NCBI RefSeq assembly: GCF_025698545.1
Contig: NC_068569.1
Span: 25,978,001 to 26,042,000, forward strand
Source of the DNA: Gossypium raimondii
Lineage: Eukaryota; Streptophyta; Magnoliopsida; Malvales; Malvaceae
Length of the DNA stretch: 64,000 bases
Reading direction: 5' to 3'
The translations under genes and the position numbers were made by a program. Positions 34,117 to 44,179 of the stretch are shown in pieces (position 1 is the stretch's first letter; each line of letters begins with the position of its first letter). The notes under the pieces were generated by a model. That model was not told where the DNA came from. It made no database searches and was given only the letters and a program-made list of their open reading frames with translations.

Positions 34117-34723
34117 TGTAAATAAGAGAGTCAAGCCACGAGTTGATTATCTCTTGTCCTTTTGTCGAAAGTTGAAAATTTGAGTTAAATATCCGATCCT
34201 CTCATTGCATTTTATTTTGAGTTATAGTTTTTATCATGTTTTGTATTTTAAGTTTTTTATATACCTCTGCACATTGCATTGCATGACCGTTGGTCACACC
34301 TCTTAGGTGGGAGTGAGAAGCTACGCCTTCGTGAGGTTTTCACCTCCGCATGGGATAGTGAATCGCTTCCGGGATACATCCGTACCTATGTCTTCGTGAG
34401 ATTTTCATCTCCGCATGGCCATAGGGAAATGTATTCCCCTGAACTGAACTCGGTCCGTATGAGCCTATAATGGGTGAGGATTGAGGAATCTGCTGGTTCA
34501 GGTACCCTGCTTAGAACCAAACCACATGTAATGACCCATAAGAACCGACCTAGGTAGAGCTACGCCAAACCTCAGTGCTTACCTAAATGGATGTTATATT
34601 TATCGTCATTTACGTTAAATCTTGTTCTGCGTAATATTATCTTTGCTTTATTTGCGATTGTATAGCATTGTCATTCTAAAAGAGGTATCGATTCATGTTC
34701 AGTGTCTAAAACGAAAGCTTATC
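34117..34723 (+). other. Untranslated leader between PBS and ORF1
   Basis: It contains two direct copies of 'cttcgtgaggttttcacctc' followed by 'cgcatgg' (about 34327-34355 and 34391-34419), separated by 64 bases. An open reading stretch at 34279-34470 spans them but has no recognisable domain. I treat it as leader RNA. Confidence 0.5.
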
Positions 34724-36814
34724 ATGGAAAAGGGATTTCTTGATAAAGTAGAAGATAATGCAGCTGTGCGAGTTTGGGCTGAAACGACACAACGGGAGAA
34801 AGGCGATAGTCTTACCGAGGGGCACGTGTTAGAATTATGGGATTTCACCCGTATCAGTGTAATCCAGAATGACCTTCGAGAAATGAAAGAAGTCTGGGAT
34901 CAGTGGGATGTCGGGACCAAGCAGCTGTTCTATTGTAACTACGGTGACCTACCTTATCTGCTCAGTGTCAAAGTGGACAAGTATTTATTCCGAGCCCTTG
35001 CTCAATTTTGGAATCCTGCCTACAGTTGTTTCACTTTTGGGAAAGTCGATTTGACGCCTACTGTGGAGGAGTATACGACCTTGCTTCGGTGCCCAAAGTT
35101 TCAAGTCGACAGGGTTTATTCTAGAGCTGCTTGTGTCCCTCCATTGTTAAGGAAATTAATGAACATTACCGGGATGAGCGAGCAGTGGGTCGCTGCCCGA
35201 ATCCAACAGAAGGGTGACAGTAAATGTGTCCCTTGGAAAAGCTTACGAGATTTGGTACTTGTACATCCTGACGTAAAGAAAAGGGTCGATGTCTTCGCTT
35301 TAGGTATCTACGGGCTAGTGGTCTTCCCCAAGGCTTTAGGGCACATCGACGAGGCTGTATCTGATTTGTTTGATCGGCTTAGTAAAGGGGTTACACCGGT
35401 TCCGGCAATACTGGCGGAAACTTTCAGATCCCTGAGTGCATGTCGGAAAATAGGTGAGGGAAGGTTTATTGGATGCGCACAACTTTTATTGGCATGGTTT
35501 CATAGTCATTTCTGGAAAATGGAAAAGGTCTCTTATCGAGTGTTCTCTAACGGTTACTCCCCTCTAGAGGAATTGGTGGCCACACCAAGACGGGATGATA
35601 TTTCAGAAGAAAGATGGAGGGAGATACTCCAGAATCTCCAGGATGAAGATATTGAATGGAGGGCTCCTTGGTTAATTCCTGATGAGATATTGTACCGGTG
35701 TGGAGATTTCGACTGGGTTCCTCTGCTCGGGATATGGGGAGCTATCGGATATGCTCCCCTACTCGTATCCAGACAGTATAGATCACGACAATTCGTACCA
35801 GCAACGCTGGGGTTGGCCTATTCTGATTTTTCCTATAGGGAGGACAATTACAAGAAAAAGGTTCGAGAAGTGTCTAATGCCTGGAACCAAACTCGCCGAA
35901 TGAGAATTTTAGCCGTGGGTCCGACGATGACCCCCGAGTATAGCCAGTGGCGTGATCAAAGGGTCAACGATAATATCCCGGCGTCTAATCCAGAAACTGC
36001 TCGATCTTTAGAGGAACACCTACAAGTACTGCCCTCTGAGATAGAGATTATCAAGCAAGAATTTGAAAAGAGGAGTTTGGAGATAAGAAAGAAAGTAGAG
36101 AAGTTAGAGGAAGAGAAAATGCAGTTAGGACTAGATTTGGACATTCAAAGATTAGAGGCCGACAAATTAAGGAAAGGGAAGAACAAGGCAGAAGAAGATT
36201 TAGACAGCCTGAAGACTGATTACAAGAAGTTGCGCAGGTCGATAAGAACTGCTGGCTTGGGTAAAACGTTAGAACAATGGCGACATGAAATTCAGGAGGA
36301 AAGAATGAAAGCTAATCAGTGGGAAAAGAAATTTCAGGATGCTCAAACTCGAGAAGTTACTTTGGGAGAGAGTCTGCTAGTCTACCAAAATGAGAAGACG
36401 AAGTTGAATGCCCGAATAACTGAATTGGAAAGGTTACTTCACCAATACCGTAGTCGTAATTCTGTGATTGAATTAAAGGCAAGCTTGGAAAGAATTGAAG
36501 AATTAAAGGGACAAGTAAGAGAGCTCGAGGACGCATTGCAAAGCAGCGAATTCCGAATAGAGCTTCTGGAAAGAAGTAGTGAGCAGTGGCAGGGGCAATT
36601 CCAGCAGTCTCAAGATCAGATTAGAGACAGAGATTATGTTATGGGTGAGGCAGTGGTTCAAGTACGCGAGGTAGCTGATCACCTGCAAACCTTAGCGGTT
36701 CAAGTTGATCTATTAAGTTTAAAGTTTGAGTTGGAATCGGACCAGGGCCGAGAATTAGCTTGGCTCCTTAAAAAGGTTAAGGCTTTGGGTATAAGGGCAA
36801 AGCCGTATATGTAA
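34724..36814 (+). CDS. Tat/Ogre ORF1 protein (plant-mobile-domain-like plus coiled coil), 696 aa
   Basis: The open frame extends upstream to 34622 without ATG; the first good ATG is at 34724 (MEKGFLDK). The N-terminal ~370 residues form a globular domain with the pattern FWNPAYSCFTFGKVDLTPT followed by EEYTTLL, which resembles the plant mobile domain found in transposon-derived proteins (an uncharacterised domain family common in this retroelement group). From about residue 420 to 690 the sequence is Glu-, Lys-, Arg- and Leu-rich with clear heptad character, predicting a long coiled coil. It sits before gag in the same direction, the position of ORF1 in Ogre elements. Its function is unknown; self-assembly or RNA binding is possible. 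It is intact, unlike gag, pro and RT. Confidence 0.8.
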   Translation: MEKGFLDKVEDNAAVRVWAETTQREKGDSLTEGHVLELWDFTRISVIQNDLREMKEVWDQWDVGTKQLFYCNYGDLPYLLSVKVDKYLFRALAQFWNPAYSCFTFGKVDLTPTVEEYTTLLRCPKFQVDRVYSRAACVPPLLRKLMNITGMSEQWVAARIQQKGDSKCVPWKSLRDLVLVHPDVKKRVDVFALGIYGLVVFPKALGHIDEAVSDLFDRLSKGVTPVPAILAETFRSLSACRKIGEGRFIGCAQLLLAWFHSHFWKMEKVSYRVFSNGYSPLEELVATPRRDDISEERWREILQNLQDEDIEWRAPWLIPDEILYRCGDFDWVPLLGIWGAIGYAPLLVSRQYRSRQFVPATLGLAYSDFSYREDNYKKKVREVSNAWNQTRRMRILAVGPTMTPEYSQWRDQRVNDNIPASNPETARSLEEHLQVLPSEIEIIKQEFEKRSLEIRKKVEKLEEEKMQLGLDLDIQRLEADKLRKGKNKAEEDLDSLKTDYKKLRRSIRTAGLGKTLEQWRHEIQEERMKANQWEKKFQDAQTREVTLGESLLVYQNEKTKLNARITELERLLHQYRSRNSVIELKASLERIEELKGQVRELEDALQSSEFRIELLERSSEQWQGQFQQSQDQIRDRDYVMGEAVVQVREVADHLQTLAVQVDLLSLKFELESDQGRELAWLLKKVKALGIRAKPYM

Positions 36815-37034
36815 TCTATTTTATGTAAAGAAATTTCTTCTCTAGTAAAGCTTTCTAATGAAGTTGAATTAGAATCAGTGCCTCTTTTTGCATTCATGCA
36901 TTTACATATCATCATATGCATTAAGTTTTAAAAAGGGAGCCTAATTAATTTAAAATTATGACAGAACTACCCTAGAAACTAACAAAAATTCGCCAATCGT
37001 TTATCACTACGGTACCCGTCGCAAAATAAAAGCC

Positions 37035-39318
37035 ATGGATCAAAGACTCGAAAGACTCGAACAACTCCAAAGGGAGATGCAAGAACAAATGCAAGAGCGG
37101 TTAGAGAAGATTCAACAAGATATGAAGAACGAAATGATAGAGTCTCAAAAAAGCATGATAGCTGAATTAACGCAATTGTTCAAAGGGGAAGCGACAAGGA
37201 AAAGACCCGTGGTTAATATGAGAAGAAGAAAATAATGATAGCCCTCTCTATCCCCTGTGTTTCACTCCTCCTCATGCATAAACCCAAGCCGAGGTGCAAC
37301 CACGCAGATCATCTGTTACTATCAGGCCTCAGCAATTTCAAACTGGTGCCTCAATACCAGTAAATTTCCAAACTGGAATAGGTTTTCATCTCGGAGAAGC
37401 CCCTACTAATCCCATAGTACCCGATTTTGACGAAATGATGGGAAAAGAGAAAACAAAGGAAGAACTACCGAGCCGATTGGAGGAAAGATGTAAATGGCTC
37501 GAAGAGAAATTCAAAGCCATGGAAAGTAGCGAGAATTATCATGGGATGGATGCTAAAGATCTAAGCTTGGTACCAAATTTGGTCATTCATCCCAAATTTA
37601 AGATACCGGAGTTTGAAAAATATGACGGGACAAGTTGTCCCCAGGCTCATATCACTATGTTTTGCCGAAGGATGACCGGGTACATCAACAATGAGCAACT
37701 GTTGGTTCATTGTTTTCGTGATGCTTTGATCGAATCGCAGACTAGATGGTACAATCAATTGAGTCGAACCGAAATCCACTCCTGAAAAGATTTGGCGCAG
37801 GCCTTTATAAAGCAGTATAGACATGTGATGGATATAGCACCCGATCGAATTGTATTGCAAAACATGGAAAAGAAAACTAATGAGAACTTTCGCCAGTATG
37901 CTCGGAGATGGAGGGAGGTAGCAGCACAAGTTCAACCACCACTTTTAGAGAAGGAGATAACCATGCTTTTTATCAATACCTTGAAAGCTCCATTTCTCAA
38001 TCACATGTTGGGCAGTGCCACTAAAAGCTTTTCAGACATAGTGATGTCTGGAGAAATGATAGAGAACGCCATAAGATGTGGCAAGATTGAAGCAGGAGAA
38101 AGTACTAAAAGGTCGGCTCCAAGGAAAAAGGAACATGAGATAAACAATACAAGCACGTTTAACAGGGACCATTCTAAATCAATCACGGTGGGGCAAGCCA
38201 GAGCAGTAACCGCTAATCAGTAAATTTTTTCGACACAGGAATCCAATCCAAGGCCAAAGGTAGAGAAACTTCAATTCACACCCATCCCAGTGACGTATAG
38301 GGAATTGTACCAGAACTTATTCGATGCACGTGTGATATCTCCATTTTACCTCAAACCTATGCAACCTCCATACCCTAAGTGGTATGACGCAAGCGTTCAA
38401 TGCGAGTATCACGCGAGGACCAAGGGGCACTCAATTGAAAACTGCACTGCATTCAAGAAGTTAGTTGAAAGACTTATCAATTTGGGGATCGTAAAGATAG
38501 GTGACTCATCAGGACCAAATGTAGCAGAGAATTCGTTGCCCAACCATGATAATAAAGGGGTGAATGCGATAATTGAATATGGAGGAAGGAGAGTCAAAGC
38601 CAACATAGCAGAGATAAAGACCCCCCTTGAATGGGTTTGGAAACAAATGATGAAAAGAGGTCTCATCAAGCAAGTTTCAATAGAAAGGCCTGAAGGAACA
38701 AAGAAATTTTGCGAGTTTCATGCAGAGGAAAGCCATGACATCCAAGATTGCACCGAGTTCAGAACTATGATGCAAAACTTAATGGATAGCAAAGAGTTGG
38801 AGTTTTATAAAGAGATTAAGGGACTAGAAGGAGGAGAGGTTTATGCTGCAGAAGAAGGATCCACGGGGAAAGCCCAAAAGGCTAATTACCCGGTGGTAAT
38901 TATTGCAAAACCAATGAGCAGAGAATCTGGAATACAAATAGCACCAAAGGTCGTAATCCAAAAACCTGTATCCTTTCCCTACAAGGATAGCAAAAAGGTT
39001 CCTTGGAATTACAACTACAATGTAACAATCCCAGGAGAGGAGAGCTTGGTAAATGCTTCAGGAGAGGATGAAGGATTGTATACACGAAGTGGAAAACGCT
39101 ATGATCCGGCAAACGCAAGAGTGGAGTCTGGAAAAGGAAAAGCCTTAGCGGTTGAATTGGGAAAAGCAAAGACAGACAAAATTGAGCCGCGCATCAATCA
39201 GCCGGTAACTGAAAATGAGGCTAATGAATTTCTAAAATTTTTAAAACATAGCGAGTACAGCGTGGTAGAGCAATTACATAAGCAACCGCTCAGATCTCGA
39301 TGCTTGAATTGCTTCTAA
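37035..39318 (+). pseudogene. gag region of the Tat/Ogre element, broken
   Basis: It starts at ATG 37035 with a Gln/Glu-rich coiled coil (MDQRLERLEQLQ). A frameshift between about 37210 and 37290 leads into a second frame that continues to 39318. This carries the retrotransposon gag core (WYNQLSR near 37750, AFIKQYRHVMD, NFRQYARRWREVAAQV) and, further on, two Cys-His knuckle-like segments (CEYHARTKGHSIENC and CEFHAEESHDIQDC). In-frame stops occur at 37783-37785 (TGA) and 38221-38223 (TAA). A further frameshift near 39290-39335 ends the frame. Gag would form the virus-like particle. This copy cannot make a full-length gag. Confidence 0.82.
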
Positions 39319-39335
39319 GTTCGTAGATACATCGA

Positions 39336-40461
39336 ATGCTACCGATTAAGGTGCTAAATGAAACTTACGTCGCTGATGATATCTCAGTGAATAAGTTGGA
39401 CCGTTTGGTTAATAATATCAGTGCCGACAATTTCATCTTCTTTAATGATGATGAAATACCGCCCGGGGGAAGAGGAACCACCAAAGCCTTACATGTTTCT
39501 ACTTCTGGAAACATATGTTGTCAAGAGTGCTAATTGATAATGGATCAGCCTTGAATGTTTTACCCCTATCCACCTTAAATAGGGTACCGGTGGACAGCTC
39601 TCACATGAAATCATGCCAGAACATAGTGAGAGTATTTGATGGTACCGAAAGAAAGGTGATGGGAAGAATAGAAGTACCTCTCTTGATTGGCCCAAATACG
39701 TACGAAGTGGATTTCTTAGTGATGGATATCAAGCCTTCGTATAATTACTTACTGGGGAGACCATGGATTCATTCAGCAGGGGCGGTGCCTTCATCATTGC
39801 ACCAGAAGTTGAAATTAGTGACAGAAGGCCGGTTAATTACGATTGACTCTGAGGAAGACATCATTGCATCGGTAACCAGTGACGCACCATATTTGGGAGT
39901 AGATGACGATGCGGTCAAATGTTCTTTTCGATCCTTAGAGTTCGTAAATGCAACTTTTGTCACTGAGGGAAAGAAAATCCCAATGCCCAGCATATCTAGA
40001 GCCACAAGGATGGGACTACAAATGACAGTTAGGAAAGGAGCTGTGCCTGGAAGAGGACTGGGAAGATGCCTTCAAGGAAAGATTGAGGCACCAGTGGTGA
40101 AAGACAAACAAGACCGTTTTGGTTTAGGATTTAAACCAAATGCCAAGCAGAGAAAGAAAGAGTTAGAGAAAAGACAAGACAGGAGGAAAGCGCGTTTGAA
40201 CGGAAAAGAAGTTGATTGGGAACCTATGGCTTTCCCCCACATATCCAGGACATTCATATCGGGAGGAACCATGTATTCTGGACTGAGGACTCCAAGAAAG
40301 AAGACCGCAGAGGAAATGTTATGAAACTTAAGCATCAATGCCATATTTGAAGAAGAATCTGAAGAGGGAAGTACATCAGGCATCTATCCCGTTGAACCTG
40401 GGAGTGTTTTAAACAATTGGACTGCAGAAGAAATGCCTGAAGTTTTTAGAGCTTTTCCAGA
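39336..40461 (+). pseudogene. Aspartic protease region with a following G-patch-like segment, broken
   Basis: The frame starting at 39336 shifts near 39515-39533 into the frame that encodes the retropepsin site LIDNGSALNVLP, the flap-like region, and DIKPSYNYLLGRPWIH. Downstream there is a Gly-rich segment (GRGLGRCLQG... RFGLGFKP, about 40045-40135) that resembles a G-patch RNA-binding motif, followed by a basic stretch. A stop occurs at 40322-40324 (TGA). The same frame then continues open to a TAA at 40463, which lies inside the proposed intron. The protease matures the gag-pol polyprotein; this copy is interrupted. Confidence 0.8.
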
Positions 40462-40725
40462 GTAATATTCAAAACATATTAATTGTTCTAAGCCCGGAGA
40501 AAATAAAACTTTTGTGAACTAAAATAGGCTTATATGTGGACATTGTGATTTCAATGAAATATATCTTCGCATTTTGAGTATATATTCTTTTAAAATTCTT
40601 TTCATTCTTTCATACGAATAGTCATCCCGAATGCTTTTATTCAATCATTCTTTTATTCATGGTCATACTAAATAAGAATCCTTAAATTCATACATTCCTC
40701 AGACATTCTTTGATACCTATAACAG
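40462..40725 (+). other. Putative intron between protease and reverse transcriptase
   Basis: The donor GA-gtaatat at 40462 and acceptor 'ctataacag' ending at 40725 enclose 264 AT- and T-rich bases with stops in all frames. Removal joins the protease frame to the RT frame exactly in phase (two bases before, one after), which also removes the TAA at 40463-40465. Ogre-lineage elements have an intron at this place. Confidence 0.72.
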
Positions 40726-41437
40726 GTCCCAAGATATCAATGATATGAGTGACTCTACTATGGACTTAGAAAATCCTTTTGAACGAGATATGTGTTTAGA
40801 GGAATCTCAAGATTTTGAAGATAACACGGATTACAACCTACCTCCGGACTTGTTGAGGATGGTAGAGCAGGAAGAGAAACAGGTTCTTCCTCACGAGGAG
40901 ACGATAGAGACAGTGATCCTAGAGGAGGGAAAGATGGTAAAGATTGGCACGTGCATAGCTGATGAAGTGAAACGAGACCTCGTTAAATTGCTTCGAGAGT
41001 TCAAAGATGTCTTCGCATGGTCATACCAAGATATGCCGGGGTTAAGTACTGACATCGTAGTTCACCGACTTCCTATAAAGGAAGATTACAGACCAGTTCA
41101 GCAAAAGCTCCGAAGGATGAGGCCAGATGTTGTGTTAAAAATAAAAGAGGAGGTGCAAAAATAATTCGACGCTGGATTCCTGCAGGTGGTCAAATACTCC
41201 GAGTGGGTAGCCAATATCGTTCCTGTCCCTAAAAAAGATGGAAAGGTACGAATGTGTGTAGATTATAGAGATTTAAATAAGGCCAGCCCCAAAGATAACT
41301 TTCCCTTGCCGCACATTGATGCCTTGGTGGACAACACAGCAGGACATTCATTTGTTTTCTTTCATGGATGGTTTCTCCGGATATAACCAAATTAAGATGC
41401 ATCCCGAGGATATGAAGAAAACTACATTCATAACCCT
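40726..41437 (+). pseudogene. N-terminal part of reverse transcriptase, broken
   Basis: Frame 40727-41161 encodes an acidic linker and the RT start (ILRE-like region, DMPGLSTDIVVHRLPI). A TAA stop interrupts it at 41162-41164, and the same frame resumes with SEWVANIVPVPKKDGKVRMCVDYRDLNKA. A frameshift near 41345 and a second near 41425 (a missing G in a G run before the start of the long pol ORF) surround the DGFSGYNQI region. The palm motif YVDD lies downstream, in the long ORF. Confidence 0.85.
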
Positions 41438-44179
41438 ATGGGAACCTTTTGTTATAAGATGATGCCATTTGGGTTGAAAACGCAGGGCAACGTGTCGGAG
41501 GCCATGGTAACATTGTTCCATGATATGATGCATAATGAGTTAGAGGTCTATGTTGATGACATGATTGCAAAATCTAAAACAGAAGAGGAACATGTGCAGG
41601 TCCTTAAGAAATTATTTATGAGGTTGAGAAAATTTCAGCTAAAGCTAAATCCAGCAAAATGCACATTTGGGGTCAGATCAGGAAAATTGCTTGGGTTCGT
41701 GGTCAGTGAGAGAGGAATTGAGATTGATCCTGACAAAGTAAGAGCAATACAAGAATTACCCCCGCCGCGTACTCAAAAGAAAGTTCGAGGTTTCTTAGGA
41801 AGGCTGAACTATATTGCTCGGTTCATCTCACAGCTAACTGAGAAATGCGACCCCATATTTCGCCTCCTCAAGAAACATAATCCTGGTGTATGGGATGAGG
41901 AATGTCAAAAAACTTTTGAAAAAGTCAAACATTACTTATCCAACGCCCCAGTGCTGATGCCACCCTGCCCAGACAAACCACTCATACTGTATTTGGCAGT
42001 ATTTAAAAATTCCATGGGATGCGTGCTTGGTCAACATGATGAATCAGGACGAAAGGAAAGAGCAATCTACTATCTCAGTAAGAAGTTCACTGAATGCGAA
42101 ACAAGATATTCGCCAATCGAGAAATTATGTTGTGCCCTAATCTGGACCACTCGGAGACTGAGACAGTACATGTTGTACCATACGACCTGGTTAATCTCTA
42201 AATTGGACCCTTTGAAATACTTAATGGAGTCAACCGCTCTGAATGGAAGAATGACCCGATGGCAAATTCTTCTATCTGAATTTGACATAGTCTATGTAAA
42301 CCAGAAGGCGGTCAAAGGGAGTGCAATAGCGGAATTCCTAGCAAGTAGGGCTCTGGATGATTATGAGCCATTGAACTTCGATTTCCCAAATGAAGATTTG
42401 ATGTATATCGCAACTGTAGAGAAAGATTTCCAAGAAGGTGGTCCTTGGAAGTTGAGTTTTGACGGAGCTTCAAATGCTATACGCAACGGAATTGGGGCAG
42501 TACTCGTGTCTCCCAATGGAGACTATTATCCTTTCACTAGCAAATTAGACTTTGACTGCACAAATAATATGGCTGAGTATGAAGCTTGCATTATGGGCAT
42601 CCGGGCAGCCATAGAGCGGAAAATTAAGGTGCTAGAAGTATACGGGGACTCTGCATTAGTAATTTATCAGCTCAAAGGGGAATGGGAAACAAGAGACCTG
42701 AAGTTGGTCCGCTATCGAAAATTGGTTATGGAATTGATTGAGGAATTTGATAGTGTCACCTTTAGTTACCTCCCGCGAGATGAAAACCAGATGGCAGATG
42801 CTTTGGCCACTTTAGCCTCCATGTTTAAAGTGAACAAATTAGAAGATATGAAGCCTATCCAGATCAGCATCTACGAGGCTCCAGCTCATTGTTGCAACAT
42901 TGACAGTGAAGAGGGAAAGGATGATCACCCTTGGTACCATGACATATTGCAATATGTGAAGAGTCGTGAATACCCTGACCATGCGACAGAAAATGATAAG
43001 AAGACATTAAAGAGATTAGCCATTGACTATGTTCTAGATGGGGAAATTTTGTATAAAAAGGGAAAAGATCAAGTATTGTTGAGGTGTGTGGATGCTGTCG
43101 AGGCAAAAGAAATTTTGGAAGAAGTGCATGAAGGTATCTGTGGAATGCATGCCAACGACTTCACGATGGCCAGACAAATTATGAGATTTGGGTACTATTG
43201 GTCCACCATGGAAGGGGATTGCATTAATTATGCCAAAAGGTGCCATAAGTGTCAAATCTACAGTAACAAAATGCACGCACCACCTTCACCCCTTCATGTT
43301 ATGGTTTCTCCATGGCCTTTCTCCATGTGGGGAATGGACGTTATCGGGCCAATATCTCCAAAAGCTTCTAATGGGCATCGTTTTATCTTTGTGGTTATTG
43401 ATTACTTCACTAAATGGGTGGAGGCTGCTTCATATGCAAATATCACGAAGTCGGCAGTTAGCAAGTTTCTGAAAAAGGAGATCATATGTCGATACGGGAT
43501 GCCTGAAAGGATCATATCCGATAATGCGATGAACTTAAACAACAACTTAATAGCGGAAGTTTGTAGTCAGTTCAAGATCAGACACCACAATTTGTCACCG
43601 TATCGTCCAAAAATAAATGGTGCCGTGGAAGCAGCTAACAAAAACATCAAGAAAATTGTAGGAAAAATGACTGAAACCTACAAAGACTGGCACGAGAAAT
43701 TACCTTTTGCTCTCCTGGCATATCGCACTTCTGTTAGAACCTCTACTGGGGCAACACCGTTTTCTTTAGTCTATGGGATGGAAGCAGTTTTACCCATAGA
43801 AGTTGAAATTCCTTCCCTCCGAGTATTAGCTGAACTAAAGTTGGATGAGGCTGAATGGATTCAATCTCGATATGACCAGCTAAACTTGGTAGAAGAAAAG
43901 AGGTTAAAAGCTATTCGTCATGGTCAGATGTATCAGAAACGAATGACGCGAGCCTATAACAAAAAAGTTCGTCCCAGAGAATTTTATGAGGGGGACTTGG
44001 TTTTGAAAAAGATTCTTCCTCTACAAAAGGATTTTAGAGGAAAATGGATGCCAAATTGGGAAGGTCTTTATGTGGTAAAAAATGCCTTTTCAGGAGGAGC
44101 TTTGATCTTGAGCGAGATGGATGGTAAAAGCTTGCCAAATCCTGTGAACTCGGATTCAGTCAAGAAATACTTCACCTGA
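41438..44179 (+). CDS. Tat/Ogre pol: RT (C-part), RNase H, archaeal-type RNase H, integrase, 913 aa open frame
   Basis: The first ATG in the open frame is at 41438, but the true polyprotein begins upstream; a frameshift cuts it off. RT catalytic YVDD is at residues 38-41. A Ty3-type RNase H/connection region follows (about 175-245, LYLAVFKNSMGCVLGQHD, lacking an obvious first catalytic Asp). A second, archaeal-type RNase H spans about 335-460 with the expected acidic residues (SFDGAS, NMAEYEA, YGDSALV, NQMADALA). Integrase has the HHCC zinc finger (His pair near 562-570, CHKC near 601) and the catalytic core with Asp near 633 (GMDVIGP), Asp near 694 (SDNAMN, where TDNG is usual) and Glu near 730 (AVEAANK). 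The C-terminal part has a chromo-free RKVRPREFYEGDLVLKK domain. The double RNase H marks the Tat lineage. Confidence 0.9.
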   Translation: MGTFCYKMMPFGLKTQGNVSEAMVTLFHDMMHNELEVYVDDMIAKSKTEEEHVQVLKKLFMRLRKFQLKLNPAKCTFGVRSGKLLGFVVSERGIEIDPDKVRAIQELPPPRTQKKVRGFLGRLNYIARFISQLTEKCDPIFRLLKKHNPGVWDEECQKTFEKVKHYLSNAPVLMPPCPDKPLILYLAVFKNSMGCVLGQHDESGRKERAIYYLSKKFTECETRYSPIEKLCCALIWTTRRLRQYMLYHTTWLISKLDPLKYLMESTALNGRMTRWQILLSEFDIVYVNQKAVKGSAIAEFLASRALDDYEPLNFDFPNEDLMYIATVEKDFQEGGPWKLSFDGASNAIRNGIGAVLVSPNGDYYPFTSKLDFDCTNNMAEYEACIMGIRAAIERKIKVLEVYGDSALVIYQLKGEWETRDLKLVRYRKLVMELIEEFDSVTFSYLPRDENQMADALATLASMFKVNKLEDMKPIQISIYEAPAHCCNIDSEEGKDDHPWYHDILQYVKSREYPDHATENDKKTLKRLAIDYVLDGEILYKKGKDQVLLRCVDAVEAKEILEEVHEGICGMHANDFTMARQIMRFGYYWSTMEGDCINYAKRCHKCQIYSNKMHAPPSPLHVMVSPWPFSMWGMDVIGPISPKASNGHRFIFVVIDYFTKWVEAASYANITKSAVSKFLKKEIICRYGMPERIISDNAMNLNNNLIAEVCSQFKIRHHNLSPYRPKINGAVEAANKNIKKIVGKMTETYKDWHEKLPFALLAYRTSVRTSTGATPFSLVYGMEAVLPIEVEIPSLRVLAELKLDEAEWIQSRYDQLNLVEEKRLKAIRHGQMYQKRMTRAYNKKVRPREFYEGDLVLKKILPLQKDFRGKWMPNWEGLYVVKNAFSGGALILSEMDGKSLPNPVNSDSVKKYFT

